A stretch of 57,462 nucleotides of DNA. Origin: a bacterium (GTDB lineage: Bacteria > Lernaellota > Lernaellaia > JACKCT01). This document shows positions 1 to 7,218 of the stretch, piece after piece (position 1 is the first letter of the stretch; each line of letters opens with the position of its first letter). A model generated the notes under the pieces. That model saw only the letters and a program-made list of their open reading frames with translations. It was not told the DNA's origin and ran no database searches. The translations under genes and the position numbers were made by a program. Location of the stretch: positions 1 to 57,462 of the forward strand of contig JAIOHV010000126.1 of NCBI GenBank assembly GCA_019912885.1, given 5' to 3'.

Positions 1-3
1 TTT

Positions 4-63
4 CCGGGAGCGCAGGCGTCTCGCCTGCTTCGATATCACCCGCTCCCTGACGGTCGCGGCTCT
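4..63. repeat. Dispersed two-part repeat element, copy A
   Basis: Read on the minus strand, this has a first half GAGCCGCGACCGTCAGGGAG (plus CGGG; 63-39) and a second half rich in GCAGGCG/CGCCTGC (31-4), which is itself a small inverted repeat. The same two halves, in the same order and with a near-identical short gap, occur at 35334-35392. Partial copies of the first half lie at 33254-33322, 34260-34290 and 55614-55645. Here it sits directly behind the stop codon of the ABC ATPase gene. It looks like a REP-type interspersed element, and no transposase is nearby. Confidence 0.75.
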
Positions 64-64
64 G

Positions 65-1027
65 TTACGCGCCGCTTATCCGCACGCACCGGGCCCGATG
101 GCCCGGCGTGATCTCGATTTCCGGAATCTCGTCGTGGCGGCAGGCGTCGATGACCACCGGGCAGCGCGGCGCAAAGGCGCATCCGGGCAGGCGGTGCGCG
201 GGGTCCGGTACCTGGCCGGGGATCGGCGCGGCGATTCTTCCCTCGTCGAGCGCGTGCACGACCGAAAGCAGCGCGCGCGTGTAGGGATGCGCGGGCGCGC
301 CGAGCACCGCGTCGCGCGTGCCCTCTTCCACGATCTTCCCCGCGTACATCACGGCGATGCGGTCGCACACCTGGCTCACAACGCCGAAATCGTGGCTGAT
401 GAGGACAAGCGCGCGATGACCCGCTTCGCAGCGCTCGCGCAGGATGTCGAGCACGCGCGTCTGCACCGTGACGTCGAGCGCGGTCGTCGGCTCGTCGGCG
501 ATCACCAGGTCCGGCTCGCCCGCGAGCGCCATGGCGATAAGCGCGCGCTGGCGCATGCCGCCGGATAGCTGAAACGGATACGACTTCGCCGCGCGGTCCG
601 GCTGCGGCAAACGCACATCAGCAAGCAATTCCACCGCGCGCGCCGCGGCCTGTTTGCGGGTCATGCGCAAGTGCGTTGTGAGGACCTCGCCGATCTGCGC
701 GCCGACGGTCATCACCGGGTTCAGGAACGTCATCGGATCCTGAAAGACAAACCCGATCCGCCGCCCGCGCACCCGGCCAAGCGCGCCGTCCGTCATGGCG
801 AGCAGATCGCCCGCGCCGTCGAGCGTCGCGCTACCCGCGACCGACGCGCCGCGCGGCGCGAGGCGGCACGCGCCGCGCATCGTCAGCGACTTTCCGCTGC
901 CGGATTCGCCGACGATTCCCACGCGCTCGCCGCGCGCGATGGACAGACAGACGCCGTCCACGGGCCTTGAAACGCCGGCGGGCGTGTCGAAGGAAACGCG
1001 CAGGTTGTCGATGGAAAGCAGAGACAC
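65..1027 (-). CDS. Oligopeptide/dipeptide-type ABC transporter ATP-binding protein (DppD/OppD-like)
   Basis: A 320-residue ABC ATPase that would power peptide (or nickel or sugar) import at the inner membrane. Visible motifs are Walker A GESGSGKS (about residues 40-47), the signature LSGGMRQR, Walker B with DEPTTALDV, and the switch histidine in LISHDF. The C-terminal AHPYTRALL and the Cys-containing [10 protein letters not shown] block are hallmarks of the oligopeptide-transporter extension (oligo_HPY), so the subfamily call is good. The start is GTG at 1027 without an obvious Shine-Dalgarno, and a repeat element lies immediately upstream. No permease or binding-protein gene is visible; a DppF-like partner could lie beyond the left edge, since transcription runs leftward. 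Substrate is unknown. Confidence 0.88.
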   Translation of the reverse strand: MSLLSIDNLRVSFDTPAGVSRPVDGVCLSIARGERVGIVGESGSGKSLTMRGACRLAPRGASVAGSATLDGAGDLLAMTDGALGRVRGRRIGFVFQDPMTFLNPVMTVGAQIGEVLTTHLRMTRKQAAARAVELLADVRLPQPDRAAKSYPFQLSGGMRQRALIAMALAGEPDLVIADEPTTALDVTVQTRVLDILRERCEAGHRALVLISHDFGVVSQVCDRIAVMYAGKIVEEGTRDAVLGAPAHPYTRALLSVVHALDEGRIAAPIPGQVPDPAHRLPGCAFAPRCPVVIDACRHDEIPEIEITPGHRARCVRISGA

Positions 1028-1036
1028 GAAATTGTT

Positions 1037-1124
1037 TTACCGCAAAGACGCAAAGAAAAATGCAAAGAACGCGAAGATTTTTTCTCGTTGCGTTCTTCGC
1101 GTTTCTTCGCGTCTTCGCGGTGAA
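1037..1124. repeat. Imperfect ~88-bp inverted repeat (GCAAAGA/TCTTCGCG type)
   Basis: The left arm (1037-1077) is built of repeated GACGCAAAGA-like decamers. The right arm (1085-1124) is its imperfect complement, built of TTCTTCGCGTT-like units, so the transcript could fold into a long hairpin. It fills almost the whole gap between the MshEN gene and the ABC ATPase gene. Elements made of ACCGCAAAGACGCAAAGA-like units are common interspersed repeats in many bacterial genomes, to my knowledge. No ORF or transposase is associated. Confidence 0.7.
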
Positions 1125-1127
1125 ATA

Positions 1128-1805
1128 TTAATGCGCGGTCGGTTTCCGGTTGCGCGGCGGGAGTTCGTTTTCGGCGATGAGGCCCTTGCGGATGAGCAGG
1201 CGTTCGAGCGCCTCCAGGCGCGCTTCGAATGCCGGGCGCATCGGCGTCTCCTCGCTGTCGGAGGAAAGGATGATGAAATCCTCGGAGTCCTCCGGTGCGC
1301 CGTCGATGTTGATCCGCTGCTGGAAGTCTTCCTCGCCGTTGGCTTCGCGCAGCTTGCCGTCGGCATAACAATAGTCGATCGCGAGGCGAATGTCGGACTC
1401 CGGCGCGATGGCCGCGATGACCTGGCAGCCGCCCGCGAACTCGATCGTGCGCTGCGCGTCCAGGTCCGCGGGGTCCGTCATCGCGACCAGTAGCTTCGGC
1501 CGGCCGCCGCCCGCGCGCCGCGCGACGGGGATGAGCCCGTGACGCGCGCAGAAATCCTTCTTGGCGTACGCGAGCGCGTCGATGCGGATGCGGCTGCGCC
1601 GCAGATTGATCCTGACGACGCGAAGCTGCTCGGCGAGCGCGTCGACCAGCTTGTTCTCGTTGACGAAACCCATGCGCAGAAGGTGCGAGCCGATCCGGCC
1701 GCCGAAGGAGCGTTGATCGTTGAGCGCCGCTTCGAGCTGGTGCGGCGCAAGCGCGCCTCGATCGACGAGCATGTCGCCAAGACGCCTGTGGGTGCTGATT
1801 TCCAC
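1128..1805 (-). CDS. Orphan MshEN-domain (GspE/PilB N-terminal-like) protein
   Basis: Predicted 225-residue protein starting at GTG 1805, which is preceded by GGAGGGG with a 6-nt spacer. A longer ATG start at 1895 would overlap the upstream gene by 50 bp and lacks this site. The N-terminal RLGDMLVDRGAL and the following RIGSHLLRMGFVNENKL segment match the MshEN fold found at the N-terminus of GspE/PilB/MshE secretion ATPases, which in some members binds c-di-GMP. No Walker motifs follow, so this is a stand-alone domain. The acidic C-terminal region ends in a charged helix. It is the last gene of a three-gene minus-strand run (TPR lipoprotein, lipoprotein, MshEN). A role in surface assembly or c-di-GMP response is inference. 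Confidence 0.75.
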   Translation of the reverse strand: MEISTHRRLGDMLVDRGALAPHQLEAALNDQRSFGGRIGSHLLRMGFVNENKLVDALAEQLRVVRINLRRSRIRIDALAYAKKDFCARHGLIPVARRAGGGRPKLLVAMTDPADLDAQRTIEFAGGCQVIAAIAPESDIRLAIDYCYADGKLREANGEEDFQQRINIDGAPEDSEDFIILSSDSEETPMRPAFEARLEALERLLIRKGLIAENELPPRNRKPTAH

Positions 1806-1845
1806 GATGTTCCCCTCCGGGCGCCGTCGCGCTTGCCGGACGCGG

Positions 1846-2616
1846 CTACAGGTCGATGACCTTGACGCCGTCCTCGGCAATTCGCAAATCGGCATCCGTC
1901 GGTCCCTTGCCGATTTCGATCTGCGTCAGCCGCAGGGTGAGCGTCTCGCCGCTTTCCGGCGCGCGGATCACGACCTTTTGCGGAATGGGCACCGGCCCGT
2001 CCCGATGGTCGGAACACGTAATCTGCGCCAAAAGATCCGTGGGATCATCCTCTCGAAAACTTGCAAAGCTTGTCAAGCGTCGATTTCCCCCCTCGATCGC
2101 GGCGCGCAGCCACCGGCCGCCCGCGTCGCGCCCCGCGAGCATGATCGCGCCCGGCGGGTCGATGGGCCACGGGCGCACGAGATCCCAGCCGTCGTGCGCG
2201 GCGGGCAGGCCGCCTGCCAGGATCGCGGGCAATGGCGCCGGATCGACGGGAAGCGCAAAGAGCGTCGCAAGGATTTTCGCCGGCTCGCCCTGGATGAGCA
2301 CGCGCTCGACGCGGTTGAGATACTGGCCGTACCGGGGGAGCAATACGATGGAGCCCATCGGCGTCATGAACGGCGTGAAGGCGTCGATGCGTATCCCGCG
2401 GACGGGATCGACAAGCAATTTCGCCTCGGCGTAGCCGATGGCCAGGCCGCCGGAGCGCATCGTACCGAATGCGGAAAACGGCACGGCACGGGCCTTGAGC
2501 GCCTCGGCGAGATCCTCGGTGTCGATTCCGATCGACGGCGCCCGCGGGCGCGGCGCGCAAGCCGCGGCGACAAGAGCGACCGCCGCGAAAAAGATGACGG
2601 CGCGCGCGCTATTCAA
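1846..2616 (-). CDS. Predicted outer-membrane lipoprotein, family not recognised
   Basis: A 256-residue protein with an N-terminal hydrophobic stretch ending in a lipobox-like VAAAC (Cys about residue 20). This implies lipidation and anchoring in the outer or inner membrane. The body alternates short beta-like segments (for example GSIVLLPRYG and PQKVVIRAPESGETLTLRLTQIEI). That is compatible with a LolB/LppX-like or DUF4292-like half-barrel that binds lipids, but I do not recognise a diagnostic motif. Its start overlaps the end of the upstream TPR gene by 8 bp, so the two are probably translationally coupled. The pairing with a TPR lipoprotein suggests a joint role in envelope assembly; this is inference. 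Confidence 0.65.
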   Translation of the reverse strand: MNSARAVIFFAAVALVAAACAPRPRAPSIGIDTEDLAEALKARAVPFSAFGTMRSGGLAIGYAEAKLLVDPVRGIRIDAFTPFMTPMGSIVLLPRYGQYLNRVERVLIQGEPAKILATLFALPVDPAPLPAILAGGLPAAHDGWDLVRPWPIDPPGAIMLAGRDAGGRWLRAAIEGGNRRLTSFASFREDDPTDLLAQITCSDHRDGPVPIPQKVVIRAPESGETLTLRLTQIEIGKGPTDADLRIAEDGVKVIDL

Positions 2617-4342
2617 GTCCCTGCAGCTTCTGTTCGAGGCGGCGCTGCTGATCCGGCTCCGGATTGCGTTCGAGGGCTTCGCGATAAACCTCGCGCGCCT
2701 TGTCGGGCAGGTTGAGCGCGACGTAGCAGTCGCCCAGGTGCTCGGCGATCACCGGCTCGTCGGGCAAAAGTTCGTGCGCGCGGGCGAGCCACGTTTGCGC
2801 TTCCTGATACTTGCCCTGCTTGTAGAGAAGCCAGCCGTAACTATCGATGATCGGCCCGTCGTTCGGGCGCATCTCGATCGCGCGGCGCAGCAGGATCTCG
2901 GCGCGCTCGATGTCGGTGTCGTGTTCGACGAGCGTGTAGCCGATGTAGTTCATCGCGTCGGCGTCGTCGGGATCTTGCTCGAGCACCGTCTCCATCAGCT
3001 CGACGCCCTCGCGCCAGCGGCCGACGCGCTCGAGCAGGTTCGCGTAGGAATACATCATCCGGCCGCGGTCGGGTGCGATCTTCACCGCCTCGTTCATCAG
3101 CTCGATGGCGCGATCGACCTCGCCCATGTCCGCGAGCACGAAGGCCAGCTCGCTCATGGTGGCGGCGTCCTCGGGGTTCATTTGCAGCGCCTGGCGCAGG
3201 ACTTGCGCGGCCTCGGCCGGGCGGCGCAAACGGCGAAGGATATGCGCGCGCACGCGAATGCCGTCGTAGTACCGGTCGTGATCCTGCGGGATGCGCGCCA
3301 GGGTTTCGAGGGCGCCGTGGAGATCGGACAGACGCATCCGCGACATGCCGAGCAGGTAGCGCGCCTCGCCGTTTTGCGGCTCCGCGGAGAGGATGAGCTT
3401 GAATTCCTCGGAGGCTTCCTCGAAGCGCCCGCGCTGATAAAGGATGAGCCCGCGCGTGATCTGCACGCCGACCTCGTCCTCGTACTGGAACAGGCGCAGT
3501 TTTTCGTTCTCGCGTTCGGCCTCGTCCAGGCGTTGGTCGCGAAGGTGCATGCGAACAAGGTGCGAGCGCACGTTGGAGTTGTCGGGTTCGAGTTCGAGCG
3601 CGCGCTCGTAGGCCGCGATGGCCTCCTCGTCCTCGCCCACGAGTTCGGCGCAAAGGCCAAGGGCGATGTACGCGCGCGCGAATCGCGGTTCCGCCTCGAT
3701 CGACTTTTTCGCGTGCGGCACGGCGGTCGCGCAGTCGTTTTCGGCAAGCGCCATGCGCGCCAGTTCGAAGTGTCCCTCGGCGGATTCCGGATGCCGGCGG
3801 ACGTGTTCGGTCAGGAGCCGGTGCGCCTTGCGCTCATCCTTCTTGAGCATGTACAGCCGCGCCAGAAGGATCGGGATTTCCGGCTCGTCCGGCAGGCGCT
3901 TGAGCGTCTGCTCGTAGACCTCGATCGCGTCGTCGATGTTGCCCATGACGGAGTGGATCCCCGCCAGAAGCGCCGCGTTCTCGACATCGCCCGGCGCCAA
4001 TTCGTACGCGCGGCGGCCGTACTTGAGCGCCTGATCCAGGTCGCCCGTCTGCACCGCGATGCGCGCGAGCAGCCGCTCGATATCGGCGTTGTCCTCGATC
4101 CTCGCCATCGCATCGAGCGCCTGGCGGGCGCCCTCGATGTCGCCGGAAATGCGCGCGTTTTCCGCCACGATCGCGAGGTAATACAGGTTCGACTTGTCGT
4201 CGATCTTCTTGCCGGCCTCGATTTCCGCGGCCTGTGCGCGCAATTCGCCGGTGACCGGGCGCCCGCGCGCCGCGCAAGCGGAAACGAAGACCGCCGCGAC
4301 CAGGGCGGCGGCGACGGCAGGAAATCGTATATATGGGTTCAC
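2609..4342 (-). CDS. TPR-repeat lipoprotein
   Basis: About 577 residues if translation starts at GTG 4342 (CGGGAG 12 nt upstream). This start places a hydrophobic signal segment followed by VSAC, a plausible lipobox, at the N-terminus. An upstream GTG at 4420 would add 26 residues in front of the signal and is less likely. The rest is an array of at least ten tetratricopeptide repeats, for example ALKYGRRAYELAPGDVENAALLAG and AIAAYERALELEPDNSNVRSHL. TPR solenoids mediate protein-protein contacts, and secreted or lipidated ones often act in outer-membrane biogenesis or secretion. It heads a tight operon with the lipoprotein and MshEN genes and is divergent from the DUF192 gene across about 114 bp. 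Confidence 0.88.
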   Translation of the reverse strand: MNPYIRFPAVAAALVAAVFVSACAARGRPVTGELRAQAAEIEAGKKIDDKSNLYYLAIVAENARISGDIEGARQALDAMARIEDNADIERLLARIAVQTGDLDQALKYGRRAYELAPGDVENAALLAGIHSVMGNIDDAIEVYEQTLKRLPDEPEIPILLARLYMLKKDERKAHRLLTEHVRRHPESAEGHFELARMALAENDCATAVPHAKKSIEAEPRFARAYIALGLCAELVGEDEEAIAAYERALELEPDNSNVRSHLVRMHLRDQRLDEAERENEKLRLFQYEDEVGVQITRGLILYQRGRFEEASEEFKLILSAEPQNGEARYLLGMSRMRLSDLHGALETLARIPQDHDRYYDGIRVRAHILRRLRRPAEAAQVLRQALQMNPEDAATMSELAFVLADMGEVDRAIELMNEAVKIAPDRGRMMYSYANLLERVGRWREGVELMETVLEQDPDDADAMNYIGYTLVEHDTDIERAEILLRRAIEMRPNDGPIIDSYGWLLYKQGKYQEAQTWLARAHELLPDEPVIAEHLGDCYVALNLPDKAREVYREALERNPEPDQQRRLEQKLQGLE

Positions 4343-4456
4343 GGAAACGAGGATCTCCCGGGGGCGGGCCGCGAAACGTTTTTCCGGCCCGAAACGCGCG
4401 ACCGTTGCCTGCGCGCGCACGCCTTCCTACCATGCTCCCGAAGTTGGGGAAAGATC

Positions 4457-4975
4457 ATGGACTTTCGCCTGGATACGCCGGCCGTTCGATTCGGCCTTTT
4501 CACCGTCGCGGTGTTGGCGCTGGCGGTTTTCGCGGGCGCCGCGCGACGGCCCTTGGCGCACGCGGACGACGCGATGGAGGTCAACCGCGGCCTGCCGGAG
4601 GCGGCGATCGTCGTCGGCACGAAACGGCTGACGGTGGAGATCGCCGCCACGCCCGACGCGCGCCGCATCGGCCTCATGAACCGCGATACGCTGCCGCCCG
4701 ATCGCGGCATGCTGTTCGTGTTTCCCAAGGCGCGACCGGTGCGTTTCTGGATGAAAAACACGCGCATCCCGCTTTCCGCCGCGTTCTGCGACGCGACCGG
4801 GCGCGTATTGATGATCGCCGACATGACCCCGCTGTCGCTTTCGCATTGGGGGCCGGAAAAAGACGCCGTGACCTATGTGCTCGAGGTGAACCGGGGCTAT
4901 TTCCGCGAAGCGGGCGTCGGCGAAGGCGACGTTTTGCCCTTGGCCGCGATGGTCGGAAACGCCGGCGCGAGCTGA
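4457..4975 (+). CDS. DUF192 family secreted protein
   Basis: A 172-residue protein starting at ATG 4457. An N-terminal membrane or signal segment (about residues 10-32) is followed by the compact DUF192 domain: VEIAATPDARRIGLMNRD, then GMLFVFP, FWMKNT and IPLSAAFCD, and a C-terminal VLEVNRGYF. These are the conserved blocks of the family, which is widespread, usually exported, and has no firmly established biochemical role. The reading frame stays open for 2 kb upstream, but that part is only the shadow of the TPR gene on the other strand. It converges on the SGNH hydrolase gene with a 6-bp gap. Confidence 0.88.
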   Translation: MDFRLDTPAVRFGLFTVAVLALAVFAGAARRPLAHADDAMEVNRGLPEAAIVVGTKRLTVEIAATPDARRIGLMNRDTLPPDRGMLFVFPKARPVRFWMKNTRIPLSAAFCDATGRVLMIADMTPLSLSHWGPEKDAVTYVLEVNRGYFREAGVGEGDVLPLAAMVGNAGAS

Positions 4976-4981
4976 GCCCGG

Positions 4982-5938
4982 CTACGGCGCGGGCGGCAAA
5001 AGATTTTCGTCCACGAGGCTCAGATAAACGGCGCTGGCCATGCGCATGTAACCTTCGCTGTTGGGGTGAAGGTCGGGCGCAAGGAAGTGTTCGACGTCCC
5101 CTCGGCTCGGCAGGTTGAAGTCGTAGTTTCGGACAAACGGCACGCCCATGTCCCGGGAGACCGACGTCATCGCGCGATGGACATAGAGGCTGCGGTGCCA
5201 GTAGCCGACGATGACCGGCCGGGCGCCCTGTTCGCGCGCAAGGTTCACCATCGCGCGCAGATCGTCTTTCAGCCAGTCCGCGAGAATCCCCTGGTCGCCC
5301 CCGCACAGGACGCAGTCGAGCGTCGTGATGTCCTCCACGCCGTCGCGAAGGAGCTGCCTGATTCGCGTGCGCGCGATCCAGCTCAATTTGTAAGCGCGGC
5401 TGTGGGAAAGCAGGTGCGCGAGTTTCGCGCGATCGGGTGCGCGGGCGATGTCGCCGTCGAGAATCGTCGCGTCGGAGAGGTTCTGCTCGTTGTTGCCGCC
5501 GCCGCCAACGAGCACCAGGTCCGTAGGCCAACGGGCGAGAAAATAGTCCTTCAGCGCGTTCAGCGCCTGCGAGGAATTGTAGCCGGGGCGCCCAACGTTG
5601 ATCACGGACGTCCGCAGATCCGGCCGCTCCTGATGGATCAGCCTGGCCAGATGTTCCGGGTAGCTTTTTCCCGGCGGCGCGCCGATGCCGAAGGTGTGCG
5701 AATCGCCGGTCGCCACGATGCGAAAATTCGCGTCCGCGAAATTGATGCGCCCGACCGGCGGGCGGGTAAATCGCGCGTTCGCCTCGGTGCGCAGACGCGC
5801 CGACCACAACGCCATGCCGATCTCGATGGCAAGCCAGGCGAGCGGTATTGCGATCACCACCTGCGCGACGGCGAGGAAGACAAGCGTCTTGTACCAGGGG
5901 CGCCGGCGCCGGGAAAGGCGAATGCCGGGCGATCTCAC
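4982..5938 (-). CDS. SGNH/GDSL-family hydrolase, membrane-anchored (paralogue 2)
   Basis: A 318-residue protein. The start is taken as GTG 5938, which overlaps the TGA of the upstream paralogue (GTGA). The same RRRPWYKTL motif followed by one hydrophobic segment then opens both proteins. The SGNH fold is supported by GDSHTFGIG (block I, nucleophile Ser), GGGGNN (block III-like) and DLHPNSEGY (block V, catalytic Asp and His). Such enzymes are esterases or lipases, and membrane-anchored versions often modify O-acetyl groups on polysaccharides. The substrate is unknown. The tandem arrangement with a close homologue points to local duplication. Confidence 0.85.
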   Translation of the reverse strand: MRSPGIRLSRRRRPWYKTLVFLAVAQVVIAIPLAWLAIEIGMALWSARLRTEANARFTRPPVGRINFADANFRIVATGDSHTFGIGAPPGKSYPEHLARLIHQERPDLRTSVINVGRPGYNSSQALNALKDYFLARWPTDLVLVGGGGNNEQNLSDATILDGDIARAPDRAKLAHLLSHSRAYKLSWIARTRIRQLLRDGVEDITTLDCVLCGGDQGILADWLKDDLRAMVNLAREQGARPVIVGYWHRSLYVHRAMTSVSRDMGVPFVRNYDFNLPSRGDVEHFLAPDLHPNSEGYMRMASAVYLSLVDENLLPPAP

Positions 5939-6903
5939 GGCGCCGGCTCCGGGGGTCGCGGCGGCAACAAACCTTCGTCGAGCAAGGTCAGATACACCGC
6001 GTTGGCGATTCGCTCGTATCCCTCGGCGTTCGGGTGATTGTCGGGCACGAGAAAATCCTTCTCCTTGTGCCGGGCGGCGAGATTGAAGTGTTCGTTTATG
6101 ACATACGGGGTGCCCGTCTCCCGGGACACGGTCGACATCGCTTCGTGGATGAATTTGCGGTGCATCCAGTACCCGACGAGCACCGGTTTGGCGCCTTTTG
6201 ATCGCGCGATCCGGACCATCTCGCGAAAATCCGCGGCGAGCCACTCGATGAGCATCGGCTCGTCTTTCTTGCACAGAACGCATCCCACCCAGTCCGTGTC
6301 ATCCACGCCGTCGCCAAGCAATTGCTCGATGCGCGCGGTGGTAATGCGCGACAGCTTGTAAGCGCGGCTGTGTTCGAGCAGGTGCGCCAGTTGAACGGGA
6401 ACCGGCGCCCTGGCGATGTCCGCCCGCAGAAACGTTGCTTCCTCCAGGTTGTGACCGTTATTCGTGCCCGCGGACAACAGCGCGACGTCCGCGCGGCGCC
6501 CGGTCAAAAAGTAGTCCGTCAACGAGCGCAGAGCCTGCGACGAGTTGTAGCCGGGAAACGCGACATTGATGACCGCCGGGCGGAGGTCCGGGCGTTTGTG
6601 GTGGATCAAACGCGCGAGCTGCGCGGGGTAGCTTCCGGTTGTCCCCGCGCCGATGCCGAAGGTGTGCGAATCGCCCGTCGCGACAATGTGCAGATTCGCA
6701 TCGGAAAAATTGATCTTTCCGTCTGGCACGTTCGTGAATCGAATCGCCGTCTGTCCGCGCAACCGCGCGGACCAAATCGACATTCCGATCTCCGTGACAA
6801 TCGCCGTGGCGAGAAGCAGCAGAATCTGGGCCGCGAGAAAAAAGCCCAGCGTCTTATACCAGGGACGGCGCTTCATCCGGCGGAGCGTGGACGGTCGGTT
6901 CAT
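5935..6903 (-). CDS. SGNH/GDSL-family hydrolase, membrane-anchored (paralogue 1)
   Basis: A 322-residue protein from ATG 6903. A longer open frame reaches 7008, but the matching N-terminus of the downstream paralogue supports the internal ATG. A single hydrophobic anchor follows KRRPWYKTL. Catalytic blocks are GDSHTFGIG, SAGTNN and DNHPNAEGY. About half the residues look identical to the downstream copy, including the GYNSSQAL and HSRAYKLS stretches and a paired-Cys segment (VGCVLCKKD here, LDCVLCGGD there). The two are translationally coupled by a 4-bp overlap. Probable extracytoplasmic esterase; specificity is unknown. Confidence 0.85.
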   Translation of the reverse strand: MNRPSTLRRMKRRPWYKTLGFFLAAQILLLLATAIVTEIGMSIWSARLRGQTAIRFTNVPDGKINFSDANLHIVATGDSHTFGIGAGTTGSYPAQLARLIHHKRPDLRPAVINVAFPGYNSSQALRSLTDYFLTGRRADVALLSAGTNNGHNLEEATFLRADIARAPVPVQLAHLLEHSRAYKLSRITTARIEQLLGDGVDDTDWVGCVLCKKDEPMLIEWLAADFREMVRIARSKGAKPVLVGYWMHRKFIHEAMSTVSRETGTPYVINEHFNLAARHKEKDFLVPDNHPNAEGYERIANAVYLTLLDEGLLPPRPPEPAP

Positions 6904-7218
6904 TTTGTTAGACTCATAACATTTCGCGCACCGCCGGCGGAACAAGCTCGCGCCAAACCGGCGCGCCGAGGCCAACACTTTGTTGACATGCGGCCGCGAA
7001 GGGATCATAGATCAAAACCGCAACAAAATCCGGCGGCTCGCGCCGCGAACGCCGGGACGCGACGACGCGATGGCCGTGATCGTCGCCGGTGGTTGTCCGC
7101 ACCGCAAACCTGAATTGAATGGTCCTTCCCAGATACAGCGCCTCCGACGCTCACCGGTTCGCCGCGACATCGTTTTGCGAGCGCTGCCGGCTTCATCATC
7201 AACAACGGATTCGTAAAT
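6904..7218. promoter_or_regulatory. Divergent intergenic region with a candidate promoter for kor
   Basis: A 315-bp gap between the divergently transcribed SGNH genes and korA, with no convincing gene. On the plus strand TTGACA (6983-6988) is a perfect -35. A weak CATAGA at 7006-7011 is correctly spaced (17 bp), which would give a leader of about 200 nt for korA. No strong Shine-Dalgarno precedes the korA ATG. Confidence 0.3.

Noticed and set aside
2438-4456. Long plus-strand open frame ahead of the DUF192 gene
   Set aside because: It is the complement of the TPR lipoprotein gene. GC-rich codon bias keeps the antisense frame open, and the translation has no recognisable domain.
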